Assembly (NCBI GenBank): GCA_900544425.1
Contig: UQUX01000090.1
Coordinates: 1 to 7,248, forward strand
DNA length: 7,248 nucleotides
Direction: 5' to 3'
From: an uncultured Collinsella sp.
GTDB lineage: Bacteria > Actinomycetota > Coriobacteriia > Coriobacteriales > Coriobacteriaceae
Positions 1 to 6,566 of this stretch are shown piece after piece. The stretch's first letter is position 1. Every line of letters starts with the position of its first letter. The translations under genes were made by a program, and so were the position numbers. Below the pieces are notes generated by a model. It did not search any database. It was not told where the DNA came from and saw only the letters and a program-made list of their open reading frames with translations.

Positions 1-367
1 AGATGCCGCCAGTGCAGCCGCACGCGCCATAGGACACCACGATCTTGGGGTCGGGTGCGGCCTCAAAGGCGCGCAGGGCCGGCATGCGCATTGCACGCGT
101 CACGGCGCCGGTGTACAGCAGCACATCGGCGTGACGGGGCGAGGGCACGACCTTGATGCCAAAGCGCTCGACGTCGAAGACGGGCGTAATGGAACCGAAG
201 ATCTCGATCTCGCAGCCGTTGCAGCCGCCGCAGTCGACACGGTAGACGTACACCGAGCGCTTGATCTTCTTAAGAAGGGTCGCCTTGGCCTTCTCAATGC
301 TCTCGTCGAGCTCGATCTTGGTCGGGCGGTACTGAAGCCGCTCGGGCAAAAGCGTGGGTTCGGCCAT
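1..367 (-). CDS. hyfI: Hydrogenase-4 small (NuoB-like) [4Fe-4S] subunit HyfI/HycG, 3' end outside window
   Basis: This is the electron-transferring small subunit of a group 4 [NiFe] hydrogenase; it passes electrons through one [4Fe-4S] cluster to the Ni-Fe site of HyfG on the cytoplasmic face of the membrane. I translated the reverse strand from the ATG at 367 and obtained 122 open residues running off the left edge. The segment RSVYVYRVDCGGCNGCEIE (residues 37-55) contains the CxxC pair C49/C52, and YGACGCTGG (113-121) carries the third expected ligand, C116; the fourth lies beyond the window. The stretch FGIKVVPSPRHAD (69-81) is typical of HycG/HyfI. The start is fixed by AAGGAGGAG five bases plus upstream, and it lies 2 nt after the hyfH stop. 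C118, two residues after the ligand C116, is an extra cysteine where I recall a non-cysteine in the E. coli proteins. Full length should be roughly 250 residues. NuoB of complex I is the only serious alternative, and the neighbouring [NiFe] subunit argues against it. Confidence 0.93.
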   Translation of the reverse strand, partial: MAEPTLLPERLQYRPTKIELDESIEKAKATLLKKIKRSVYVYRVDCGGCNGCEIEIFGSITPVFDVERFGIKVVPSPRHADVLLYTGAVTRAMRMPALRAFEAAPDPKIVVSYGACGCTGGI

Positions 368-369
368 GG

Positions 370-1086
370 TTACTCCTCCTTCGTATCAAAATCCATGATG
401 ATGTCCTCGACCGGCGCCGGACCGGCGGGAATCTCGGGCGCATCGGGGTTGAGCTCGCGGTCGATATACTCCGGGTTCACGCCGTGGCCGCCCAGATACT
501 CCATGCCGGGGCCCTGGGGCTCGCCGGACGCAAGCGTCTCGTTGGCAGCCATGCCGCCAGCGTTGCCGGTCTTGACAGCCGAGGCGGCGCGCAGGGCGTC
601 GAGCTCGCGCTTGCACTCCTGGCACATACCGACGGTACGGGCAGCCTGGATGGCCTCCATGCCGCCGGTCTTTTGCAGCAGGCGCTTGGCGTAGTCGATC
701 TCCTTGTGCGGGGCAAACGGCTTGCCGCAACGCGAGCAGTGCTCGAGCGTATAGACACTCTTGCTGGTGAGGTCGTCCTTGCTCATGACAGCCAGCTCAA
801 ACTCCTCGGTGAGCTTGATCGCCTCCATGGGGCAGGCTTCCTCACAGCGGCCGCAAAAGATGCAGCGACCGTAGTCGATCGACCAGGTGATGGTATCGGC
901 CGAAAGGTCGGTGTCCATGCGAATGGCATCGGCCGGGCACGCCACGCCGCAGGCTCCGCAGGCGATGCAGAGCTCGGCATTGTGCTCGGGCTTGCCGCGC
1001 ATGTCCTTGTTTGTGGGGAACGGCGCAAACGGGTACTTGACCGTCGCGTCGCCGGCCTTGGCGTTAACCTTCCAAAGCTTCAGCAT
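370..1086 (-). CDS. hyfH: Hydrogenase-4 2x[4Fe-4S] ferredoxin-like subunit HyfH/HycF (NuoI-like), with long C-terminal tail
   Basis: This 238-residue polyferredoxin carries electrons from the donor module to HyfI. Two classical cluster motifs are visible: C40-x2-C43-x2-C46-x3-C50-P and C75-x2-C78-x2-C81-x3-C85-P. They are followed by FELAVMSKDDL (96-106) and a likely metal-binding knuckle formed by C117/C120 (HCSRCGKPFAPHKEIDYA) and C155/C158 (MCQECKRE). All of these have counterparts in E. coli HycF and HyfH. The protein is longer than those (about 180 residues). Residues from about 165 to 238 form an extra Gly/Pro/Ala-rich, acidic tail without cysteines that I do not recognise. The start at 1086 is chosen because it gives the family N terminus (MLKLWKV...), lies 1 nt after the hyfG stop, and has GAGGAGG nine bases upstream. 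The open frame continues to 1209, but that upstream part is an Arg/Ser-rich out-of-frame shadow of hyfG. The stop codon is TAA. Confidence 0.94.
   Translation of the reverse strand: MLKLWKVNAKAGDATVKYPFAPFPTNKDMRGKPEHNAELCIACGACGVACPADAIRMDTDLSADTITWSIDYGRCIFCGRCEEACPMEAIKLTEEFELAVMSKDDLTSKSVYTLEHCSRCGKPFAPHKEIDYAKRLLQKTGGMEAIQAARTVGMCQECKRELDALRAASAVKTGNAGGMAANETLASGEPQGPGMEYLGGHGVNPEYIDRELNPDAPEIPAGPAPVEDIIMDFDTKEE
373..381 (-). promoter_or_regulatory. Ribosome-binding site of hyfI inside the last codons of hyfH
   Basis: The minus strand reads AAGGAGGAG immediately before the hyfH stop codon (372-370), with the hyfI ATG starting five bases after the motif. The same nine bases encode the C-terminal Lys-Glu-Glu of HyfH. 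The site fixes the hyfI start at 367 and suggests coupled translation of the two genes. Confidence 0.85.
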
Positions 1087-1087
1087 A

Positions 1088-2860
1088 TTAGAGCGCCTCC
1101 TCATCGAGCGGGGCGGCCATGGTGCCCTCGCCCGCAAGCGGCGACTTGTCGCGCCAGACGTTCTCGAACTGCTCCTTGTCAAGCACGTGGTCGCGCTTGG
1201 CGGCGACATCGGTCACCGTCACGCGGTCGGTGCAGGAGTAGCACGGGTCGAGCGAGCCGACGATCAGCGCAGCGTCGCCCACGGTGTTGCCGCGGAACAT
1301 GTAGCGCAGGACCGGCCAGTTGCTGTACGTGGCGGCCTTGGCGCGCCAGCGGTAGCACTTCTGGTTATTGCCGAGCATGGCCCAGTGCACGTCCTCGCCG
1401 CGCGGCGCCTCGGTGGCGCCGATGGCGTACTTGTGCGGGGTGTACTCCCAATCCGTGGTGAGGATGGGGCCCGACGGGCAATTCTCGAGCATGGTCTCGA
1501 TCATGTCGATCGAATCGTAGACCTCCTGGATGCGAACGGCGGTACGGCCGAAGGCATCGCAGGTGTCGGCCGTAGCGGCGTGCATCTTCTGAACATCCGG
1601 ATCGGCGTAGCCGTCGAAGGGATGGTCAAAGCGCACGTCGCGGGCATAGCCCGAGCCACGCATGAGCGGGCCGACCGGCGAGAAGTCGCGTGCGATCTTG
1701 CGGTCCAAGATGCCGATACCGCTCGTACGCTCAATGAAGTTGGGCGTGGAGAGCAGCATGTCGACGAGCTCCTGAACCTCGGAGCGCAGCTGGTGAATGG
1801 TCGTGAGCGTGGAGAGCTTCTGCTCGGCCAAAATGTCGCGACGCACGCCGCCGATCACGTTGAGGCCGTAGGTCTTGCGGTGACCGGAGAGCTTCTCGGC
1901 CAGGTCCATGGACTTCTCGCGGACGCGGAAGAACTGCTGGAAGCCGGAGTCGAAGCCCGTGTAGTGCGATGCCAGGCCAATGTTGAGCAGATGCGAGTGC
2001 AGACGCTCGACCTCGAGCATGATGGCACGGATGTACTGGGCGCGCGGCGGGACATGAATGCCCTGGGCGCGCTCGACGGCCTCGGCATAGGCCACCGAGT
2101 GGGCGCAGCCGCAGATGCCGCAGATGCGGTCGGCGAGGAACGTCACGGCGTCATAGTTCAGGCGCGTCTCGGCGACCTTCTCCATGCCGCGGTGCACGTA
2201 GAACAGACGGTAGTCGGCGTCGACGATCGTCTCGCCCTCGACGAACAGACGGAAGTGGCCGGGCTCGTCGGAGGTAATGTGCAGCGGGCCCATGGGGACG
2301 AGCGTGGTCTCCTTGCCCTTGGTGTCGGCCAAGAACTCGTAGTTTTCCATGTCGCTCGCGGGAGCGGGACGGAAGCGGTAGTCCATGGAGTCCTTGCGCA
2401 GCGGGTACAGGCCGCTGGGCCAATCGTCGGGCAGCACCAGGCGGCGACGATCGGGCAGACCCTCGGGGATCAGGCCGAACATGTCGCGAAGCTCGCGCTC
2501 GCCCCACACGCAGGCGGGGACGAACGGCGTCACGGACGGGAACGTCATCTTGGCGGGATCAACCTCGGTGCGCACGGTCACCCAGCCGGGATCCTCCCCC
2601 TCCATGGAGATGACGTAGTACACGGCGTAACGGCCGCACAGACTGCGCTCATCGTTACCGATGATCACGGGAATCCAGCCGTAGCGCTCGTAGTACAGGT
2701 AGTGGACGGCCTCGGGCAGCTTGTCCTGCTTGACGGTAATCGTCAGCTGGTCCTCGCACTGCCACTCGACCTTCTCGATGCAGCCCGGAACGGCGCGGCG
2801 CAGGGCCTCGACATGGCTCTCGCAGCGACGGGCATACACCTTGTTCTCAGTTTCAATCAT
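1088..2860 (-). CDS. hyfG: Hydrogenase-4 large catalytic [NiFe] subunit HyfG/HycE
   Basis: This 590-residue protein is the catalytic subunit that interconverts protons and H2. It is a fusion: residues 1 to about 155 resemble NuoC (30-kDa complex I subunit; WGERELRDMFGLIPEG at 119-134), and the rest resembles NuoD and the [NiFe] large subunits. The two nickel-binding motifs are intact: RICGICG at 245-251 (C247, C250) and DPCYSCTDR at 538-546 (C540, C543). Complex I NuoD lacks these cysteines, so this is a hydrogenase. Family knowledge says a HycI-type endopeptidase removes a C-terminal peptide after the Arg of CTDR. Here that is R546, which would release 44 residues (VTVTDVAAKR...DEEAL), longer than the 32 known for E. 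coli HycE. The start at 2860 lies 3 nt after the hyfF stop with GAGGTGGAG six bases upstream. The gene contains no TTA, CTA or TCA codon. The product is cytoplasmic and bound to the membrane arm through HyfH/HyfI/HyfC. Confidence 0.97.
   Translation of the reverse strand: MIETENKVYARRCESHVEALRRAVPGCIEKVEWQCEDQLTITVKQDKLPEAVHYLYYERYGWIPVIIGNDERSLCGRYAVYYVISMEGEDPGWVTVRTEVDPAKMTFPSVTPFVPACVWGERELRDMFGLIPEGLPDRRRLVLPDDWPSGLYPLRKDSMDYRFRPAPASDMENYEFLADTKGKETTLVPMGPLHITSDEPGHFRLFVEGETIVDADYRLFYVHRGMEKVAETRLNYDAVTFLADRICGICGCAHSVAYAEAVERAQGIHVPPRAQYIRAIMLEVERLHSHLLNIGLASHYTGFDSGFQQFFRVREKSMDLAEKLSGHRKTYGLNVIGGVRRDILAEQKLSTLTTIHQLRSEVQELVDMLLSTPNFIERTSGIGILDRKIARDFSPVGPLMRGSGYARDVRFDHPFDGYADPDVQKMHAATADTCDAFGRTAVRIQEVYDSIDMIETMLENCPSGPILTTDWEYTPHKYAIGATEAPRGEDVHWAMLGNNQKCYRWRAKAATYSNWPVLRYMFRGNTVGDAALIVGSLDPCYSCTDRVTVTDVAAKRDHVLDKEQFENVWRDKSPLAGEGTMAAPLDEEAL
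1096..1102 (-). promoter_or_regulatory. Ribosome-binding site of hyfH inside the last codons of hyfG
   Basis: The minus strand reads GAGGAGG, nine bases before the ATG at 1086. These bases encode the Glu-Glu near the C terminus of the HyfG precursor. The site decides between the start at 1086 and the longer open frame beginning at 1209, and favours the former. Confidence 0.85.
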
Positions 2861-2863
2861 TCG

Positions 2864-4423
2864 TTACTCCACCTCGCTCTGAGCGGTCTCGGTACCGAAC
2901 ACAGCGCGGTACATCGGCGTCGCGTGAAGTTCCTCGGTGCTCTGCTCGAGCACGATGCCGGTCGCGGTCTCCACACCGTGCACGAGGGGCAGCGGGGTGG
3001 CGATGCCAAACCACAAGATCATGACAGCCAGGATGATTTCAGGGATAAGCATGAGCACCGGGGCCTCATGCTTATCCATGCCCTGGGGCGCATGACCGAA
3101 TACCGACTTGAGTGCGATGCGGGTGAGCGCGGATATGGCCACGGTAAGACCGAGGGCGACCACGACGACCAGCCACATGGGACCGGCGGTAACACCGGCG
3201 ACAAAAGTCAGGAACTCGGAGATAAACATGCCAAAGGGCGGGAAGGCACCAAGACCGAGCAGCGCCAGGATGGCGAGCGCGGCGGTTGCGGGGGCAACCT
3301 CGACGACGCCCTGGATCTTGGCCAGGCTACGCGTGCCAAAGGCGTGCTGGATGTTGCCGGACACGCAGAAGGCAAGCGTCTTGGTAAAGCCGTGGAACAC
3401 GCAGTGCAGCAGGGCTGCGGCGATACCCAGCGGGCCACCGATACCCAGGCACAGGGCGATAACGCCCACGTTCTCCACAGACGAGTACGCAAAGCGGCGC
3501 TTGAGGTCGTCCTGGCGAAACATCGAAAGTGCCGCCACCAAAATGGACAGCGTGCCGACGATCAGCAGCAAAAGCTGCGGATACTCGGCGCCCACGGCCT
3601 GGATAGTAAAGCCGTAGAAGCGCATGATCACAAGCATGGCGCACTTAAGCAGCACGCCCGAGAGCAGGGCCGAGACAGGGCTCGGGGCCTGGGAGTGGGC
3701 ATCGGGCAGCCAAGTGTGCATGGGGAACAGGCCGGCCTTGGTGCCAAAGCCGATCACGACAAATGCAAAGGCGAGGCGCATGAGCGTCGGGTCGAACTGG
3801 TCGGCATACGGCAGCACGCACGACAGGAATGCGGCCTCGTGGGCGTTGGGAATCACGTCGGCGGCGTTGGCGTAGATCAGCAGCGTACCGAACAGGCCAA
3901 AGGCCACGCCGGCGGTGCAGACCATCGCATACTTCCAAGAAGCCTCGAGGGCCGTCTTGTTCTTGTAGATACCCACGAGGAACACGGTGGAAAGCGTGGT
4001 TGCCTCCACGGCAGCCCACGTGAGGATCATGTTGTTGGACAGGCACGCGAGCAGCATGGTGAACACGAACAGGCTAAACAGCGCAAAATACTGCTTGGCG
4101 CGCTCGGCGGGCATGGAGCCCTCCTCGATATCGGCCTTTACATAGGGCAGCGAGAACAGCCCGGTAAGAAAACCGATAAAGCCGATGAGCAGCACAAAGA
4201 TGGCACCCAGCGAATCGAGGTGGAACCACAGGCCAAGAGCGCTCGCGGTTTCGCCGCTCATAAGGACGTCACCGGCCGTCATAATCGACAGCACCAGGAC
4301 GGCTGCGACGGAGACCAGGTTGAGACCGGCAAACACGTTATAGGACGTGTTCTTGGGCAAAAACGCCATGACCAGCGAGAACACCAAAGGAGTCGCGAGC
4401 AGGGCGAGAATCAACGTTTCCAT
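2864..4423 (-). CDS. hyfF: Hydrogenase-4 antiporter-like membrane subunit HyfF (NuoM/N-like)
   Basis: This 519-residue integral membrane protein, with about 14 hydrophobic segments, belongs to the proton-conducting membrane transporter family shared by NuoL/M/N, Mrp antiporters and group 4 hydrogenases. It is a candidate ion-pumping subunit in the membrane arm. Key residues of the family are visible: E140 (WAAVEATTL, TM5), K229 (GFGTKAGLFPMHTWLPDAHSQ), K260 (SGVLLKCAM), H344/K348 (FHGFTKTLAF) and, near TM12, E403 (FISEFLTF). An acidic residue at this last place is NuoM-like, in contrast to the lysine in the neighbouring HyfD. The C terminus (about 485-519) is polar. Length and position, between the NuoK-like hyfE and the catalytic hyfG, match E. 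coli HyfF (about 526 residues). The start at 4423 is 3 nt past the hyfE stop, with GAGGGGG six bases upstream. The stop is TAA, and its preceding Glu codons form the hyfG ribosome-binding site. Confidence 0.95.
   Translation of the reverse strand: METLILALLATPLVFSLVMAFLPKNTSYNVFAGLNLVSVAAVLVLSIMTAGDVLMSGETASALGLWFHLDSLGAIFVLLIGFIGFLTGLFSLPYVKADIEEGSMPAERAKQYFALFSLFVFTMLLACLSNNMILTWAAVEATTLSTVFLVGIYKNKTALEASWKYAMVCTAGVAFGLFGTLLIYANAADVIPNAHEAAFLSCVLPYADQFDPTLMRLAFAFVVIGFGTKAGLFPMHTWLPDAHSQAPSPVSALLSGVLLKCAMLVIMRFYGFTIQAVGAEYPQLLLLIVGTLSILVAALSMFRQDDLKRRFAYSSVENVGVIALCLGIGGPLGIAAALLHCVFHGFTKTLAFCVSGNIQHAFGTRSLAKIQGVVEVAPATAALAILALLGLGAFPPFGMFISEFLTFVAGVTAGPMWLVVVVALGLTVAISALTRIALKSVFGHAPQGMDKHEAPVLMLIPEIILAVMILWFGIATPLPLVHGVETATGIVLEQSTEELHATPMYRAVFGTETAQSEVE
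2867..2875 (-). promoter_or_regulatory. Ribosome-binding site of hyfG inside the last codons of hyfF
   Basis: The minus strand reads GAGGTGGAG directly before the hyfF TAA stop, six bases from the hyfG ATG at 2860. It also encodes the terminal Glu-Val-Glu of HyfF. The match to a Shine-Dalgarno sequence is moderate but well placed. Confidence 0.7.
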
Positions 4424-4426
4424 GGA

Positions 4427-5080
4427 CTACCCCCTCAGCTCGGACAGGTCGCGCGCATCGAGCGAGTGGGAGTCGTCCCAAATGCGACGCACGACGATGG
4501 ACATGATGATGACGGCAAAGATGGCGTCGGTGGCGATACCGATCTCGATGATCTCGGGAGCGGTGGGGGCCAAAAGCGCGAGCGTCACGTGGCTGCCGTT
4601 TTCCATAAGGCAGTATCCAAAGATCTGCTTCATGATGTTGCGCTGCGAGATGATGCAGGTAAGGCCCACAAAGAAGTGAGCGAAGCTAATGGCGAGCGCA
4701 GGCGTTGCGACCTCGGCCGTGGGCAGGCTGATCTGCGTCACGACGGCAAAGCAGATCGCGACCTCGACGGCGATGATGCAAATGGCCCACGCGGGCTTAA
4801 GGCCGGCCTTGAGCGATGCATCGCTCGGCTCGCCCATCTTCTTATATGCGCGGTTGAGGATATAAGGAACCAGGACGACCTTGGTGATAAAGGCGGATCC
4901 GGCCCACATAAGCAGCTCCTGCGCACCGGTAGTGGCACCGAGCGTAGCGAGCAGTCCCACGAGCACCAGCGACTGCACCGCATACCAGCGGATGGCGTGC
5001 TTGATGTTCTTGGAGACGACCACCATGGTGGACGTGACGATCAGAAGGCCGCCAAGGATGTTGACGATCGAATAACCCAT
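4427..5080 (-). CDS. hyfE: Hydrogenase-4 small membrane subunit HyfE (NuoK-like)
   Basis: This 217-residue, strongly hydrophobic protein has about six or seven membrane segments. HyfE proteins are membrane-arm subunits of hydrogenase 4, related in part to NuoK, and the usual length is about 216, so this is full length. The most characteristic stretch is QIFGYCLMENGSHVTLAL (152-169), with a buried glutamate, E160, as in the ENG motif of NuoK. It is followed by PEIIEIGIATDAIFAV (175-190), with E176, E179 and D186 in or near a helix. A loop at about 78-97 (NRAYKKMGEPSDASLKAGLK) is polar. The start at 5080 is 13 nt after the hyfD stop. AGGAGGT, eight bases upstream, overlaps that stop, which suggests coupled translation. 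The protein ends in a short charged tail (WDDSHSLDARDLSELRG) and a TAG stop. The isolated HycC-type hydrogenase 3 has no HyfE, so this gene identifies the cluster as Hyf-type. Confidence 0.93.
   Translation of the reverse strand: MGYSIVNILGGLLIVTSTMVVVSKNIKHAIRWYAVQSLVLVGLLATLGATTGAQELLMWAGSAFITKVVLVPYILNRAYKKMGEPSDASLKAGLKPAWAICIIAVEVAICFAVVTQISLPTAEVATPALAISFAHFFVGLTCIISQRNIMKQIFGYCLMENGSHVTLALLAPTAPEIIEIGIATDAIFAVIIMSIVVRRIWDDSHSLDARDLSELRG
4430..4436 (-). promoter_or_regulatory. Ribosome-binding site of hyfF inside the last codons of hyfE
   Basis: The minus strand reads GAGGGGG directly before the hyfE TAG stop, six bases from the hyfF ATG at 4423. It overlaps the terminal Arg-Gly codons of HyfE. 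The motif is purine-rich but imperfect. Confidence 0.65.
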
Positions 5081-5088
5081 GTCGTTCT

Positions 5089-5095
5089 ACCTCCT
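5089..5095 (-). promoter_or_regulatory. Ribosome-binding site of hyfE overlapping the hyfD stop codon
   Basis: The minus strand reads AGGAGGT, eight bases upstream of the hyfE ATG at 5080. Its first two bases are the AG of the hyfD TAG stop (5096-5094). A ribosome terminating on hyfD would sit directly on this site, consistent with translational coupling. Confidence 0.8.
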
Positions 5096-6551
5096 AACCG
5101 ATCCAGCTGGCCGAAAGCGGGCCGCTGACGATGACCATGATGATGAGCACGATGAACACGAACGCCATCGCGCGGGGAAGCGGGGCTCCCGCAGCGACCT
5201 CTTCGCTCGGCTCGCCGGGCAGGCAATAGCCCATCCACTTGAGGAACCAGGCAAAGGTGGCGACGGTCTCGGCGACCATGATGCACACGAGCACCAGGAT
5301 CGCAACGTTGCCGGCACCCACGGAGAAGCCGCCGGCGATGATCTGGAACTTCGAGAAGAACGTGTTCATGGGCGGCACGCCGGCAATAGCGAGTGCCGCG
5401 ACACCGAAGCCCACGCCCGAGATCGGGTACTTCTTTACGATGCCGCGAAGCTTGGGCAGCATACGCGTGCCGAGCGTAAAGGAGAACGAACCGGCGATCA
5501 GGAAGAACAGCGTCTTGGCGAAAGCGTGGTTAAAGATGTGGCAGACGGCGCCATCGAAGGCCAGCTGGCTGCCAAAGACCGAAAGGCCCAGACCAAAGAA
5601 CACATAGGAGAGCTGGGCGATCGTGGAGAAGGCCAGCAGACGCTTCATGTCCTTTTGCGGCAGGTACATAAGGAAGCCAAAGAGCATGGTGACCATGGCG
5701 TCGATAATGGCGACCCAACCCACGATCTCGGGGATCTCGCCGGCAGAGACGAGTGCACGCGCGAACACGCACACGCCGACCTTAACCATCGAGGCGCCAT
5801 GCAGGTAGGCCGAAACAGGCGTCGGCGCCTCCATGGCCGAAGGCAGCCACATGTACATGGGGACCTGTGCGGACTTGGCCCAGGCCGCAAACAGCACGAG
5901 CAAAAGGACGATAGCCTTGAGCTTGGCGTCGAGGCCGGCAATCGCGGTAATGGCGAAGGTACCGGTATGGGCAAACACGATGGCGGCGCCCAGATACAGG
6001 CCGAGCGCACCGATATGCGTAATGATCAGAGCCTTCATGCCGGCCTTCTTGGCCGTAGGCGTCATGTAGTAGCTAATGAGGCCCCAAGAGCACGCACCCG
6101 TGATCTCAAAGAACACGAGCTGGCCCAAAAGGGTCGAGCTGTACACGAGACCGGCCATGGCGCCGATGAAGGTCGCGAGGTACGCGTAGAAGCGACGACG
6201 CGGTGCGTCGGGATGCTCACGGTTATTCTCGCTCATATAGGGAATCGAATAGATCACGACAAGCAGGCCGATACCCACAAAGGCGGGCGCGAGCAGCGTG
6301 CTCATGCGATCGAAGGTGAATCCCATGACGAGGGTCTGCCCAAACGAGATCAGGGGGACCTGCGTGTCGGGCATGCCGGCGCCAGCGAAATTCGCGGCGA
6401 GGGCGATGGTGCAGACCGTCGAGACGGCGGCACCCAAAACGCTGAACCACTTGGCGTACGGACGGGGGAACAGGGCGACGAGCACCGAGGCCACCATCGG
6501 GGCCGCGATAGCGACCAAGCCGAGAAGGGACAGACTGACTGCAAATGACAT
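5094..6551 (-). CDS. hyfD: Hydrogenase-4 antiporter-like membrane subunit HyfD (NuoL/M-like)
   Basis: This 485-residue membrane protein, with about 14 hydrophobic helices, is the second antiporter-like subunit in the window. Family residues thought to form the proton path are present: E149 (LVFFEITGACSWG, TM5), K226 (AAWAKSAQVPMYMWLPSAM), H251 and K257 (HGASMVKVGV, TM8), H342/K346 (NHAFAKTLFF) and K401 (FFSKFQII, TM12). The sequence around PSAMEAPTPVSAYLHGASM (237-255) is of the NuoL type. The long C-terminal lateral helix of NuoL is absent, and the length agrees with E. coli HyfD (about 479 residues). The start at 6551 lies 15 nt after the hyfC stop with AAGGGAG five bases upstream. The second codon, TCA, is the only TCA in the gene, and there is no TTA or CTA. 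The stop is TAG. hyfB, the usual longer paralogue, is not in the window. Symbols hyfD and hyfB could be confused on sequence alone; length and position after hyfC favour hyfD. Confidence 0.9.
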   Translation of the reverse strand: MSFAVSLSLLGLVAIAAPMVASVLVALFPRPYAKWFSVLGAAVSTVCTIALAANFAGAGMPDTQVPLISFGQTLVMGFTFDRMSTLLAPAFVGIGLLVVIYSIPYMSENNREHPDAPRRRFYAYLATFIGAMAGLVYSSTLLGQLVFFEITGACSWGLISYYMTPTAKKAGMKALIITHIGALGLYLGAAIVFAHTGTFAITAIAGLDAKLKAIVLLLVLFAAWAKSAQVPMYMWLPSAMEAPTPVSAYLHGASMVKVGVCVFARALVSAGEIPEIVGWVAIIDAMVTMLFGFLMYLPQKDMKRLLAFSTIAQLSYVFFGLGLSVFGSQLAFDGAVCHIFNHAFAKTLFFLIAGSFSFTLGTRMLPKLRGIVKKYPISGVGFGVAALAIAGVPPMNTFFSKFQIIAGGFSVGAGNVAILVLVCIMVAETVATFAWFLKWMGYCLPGEPSEEVAAGAPLPRAMAFVFIVLIIMVIVSGPLSASWIG

Positions 6552-6556
6552 TGTTT

Positions 6557-6563
6557 CTCCCTT
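6557..6563 (-). promoter_or_regulatory. Ribosome-binding site of hyfD in the hyfC-hyfD gap
   Basis: The minus strand reads AAGGGAG, five bases before the hyfD ATG at 6551, in the 15-nt gap after the hyfC stop. A second purine-rich stretch (GGAGAAG) adjoins it upstream. No promoter or terminator fits in so short a gap. Confidence 0.7.
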
Positions 6564-6566
6564 CTC

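Noticed and set aside
10..230. Oxygen-tolerant [4Fe-3S] six-cysteine cluster in HyfI
   Set aside because: The extra cysteine C118 is two residues after the ligand C116 rather than five, and the residue before C52 is Gly rather than Cys, so the known pattern is not met.
877..890. Short palindrome around TCGATCGA as an operator
   Set aside because: It lies inside hyfH coding sequence, and GATC/TCGA-rich stretches recur throughout this GC-rich window. No promoter or intergenic space is associated.
1087..1209. Upstream extension of hyfH by 41 residues
   Set aside because: The extension is Arg/Ser-rich, overlaps the hyfG 3' end in another frame and lacks family similarity. The start at 1086 has a strong ribosome-binding site and the expected N terminus.
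887..5128. Plus-strand open frame of 1,413 codons rich in His, Gly, Asp and Gln
   Set aside because: It is the direct complement frame of hyfE, hyfF and hyfG, begins out of frame within hyfH and stops soon after entering hyfD, where the sense frame changes. It has no domain logic and its composition is what complemented GC-rich codons give. The sense genes are unmistakable.
5079..6548. Plus-strand open frame of 489 codons, charged and His-rich
   Set aside because: It is the exact codon complement of hyfD, ending where the hyfD second codon TCA reads as TGA on the other strand. It is a codon-bias shadow.
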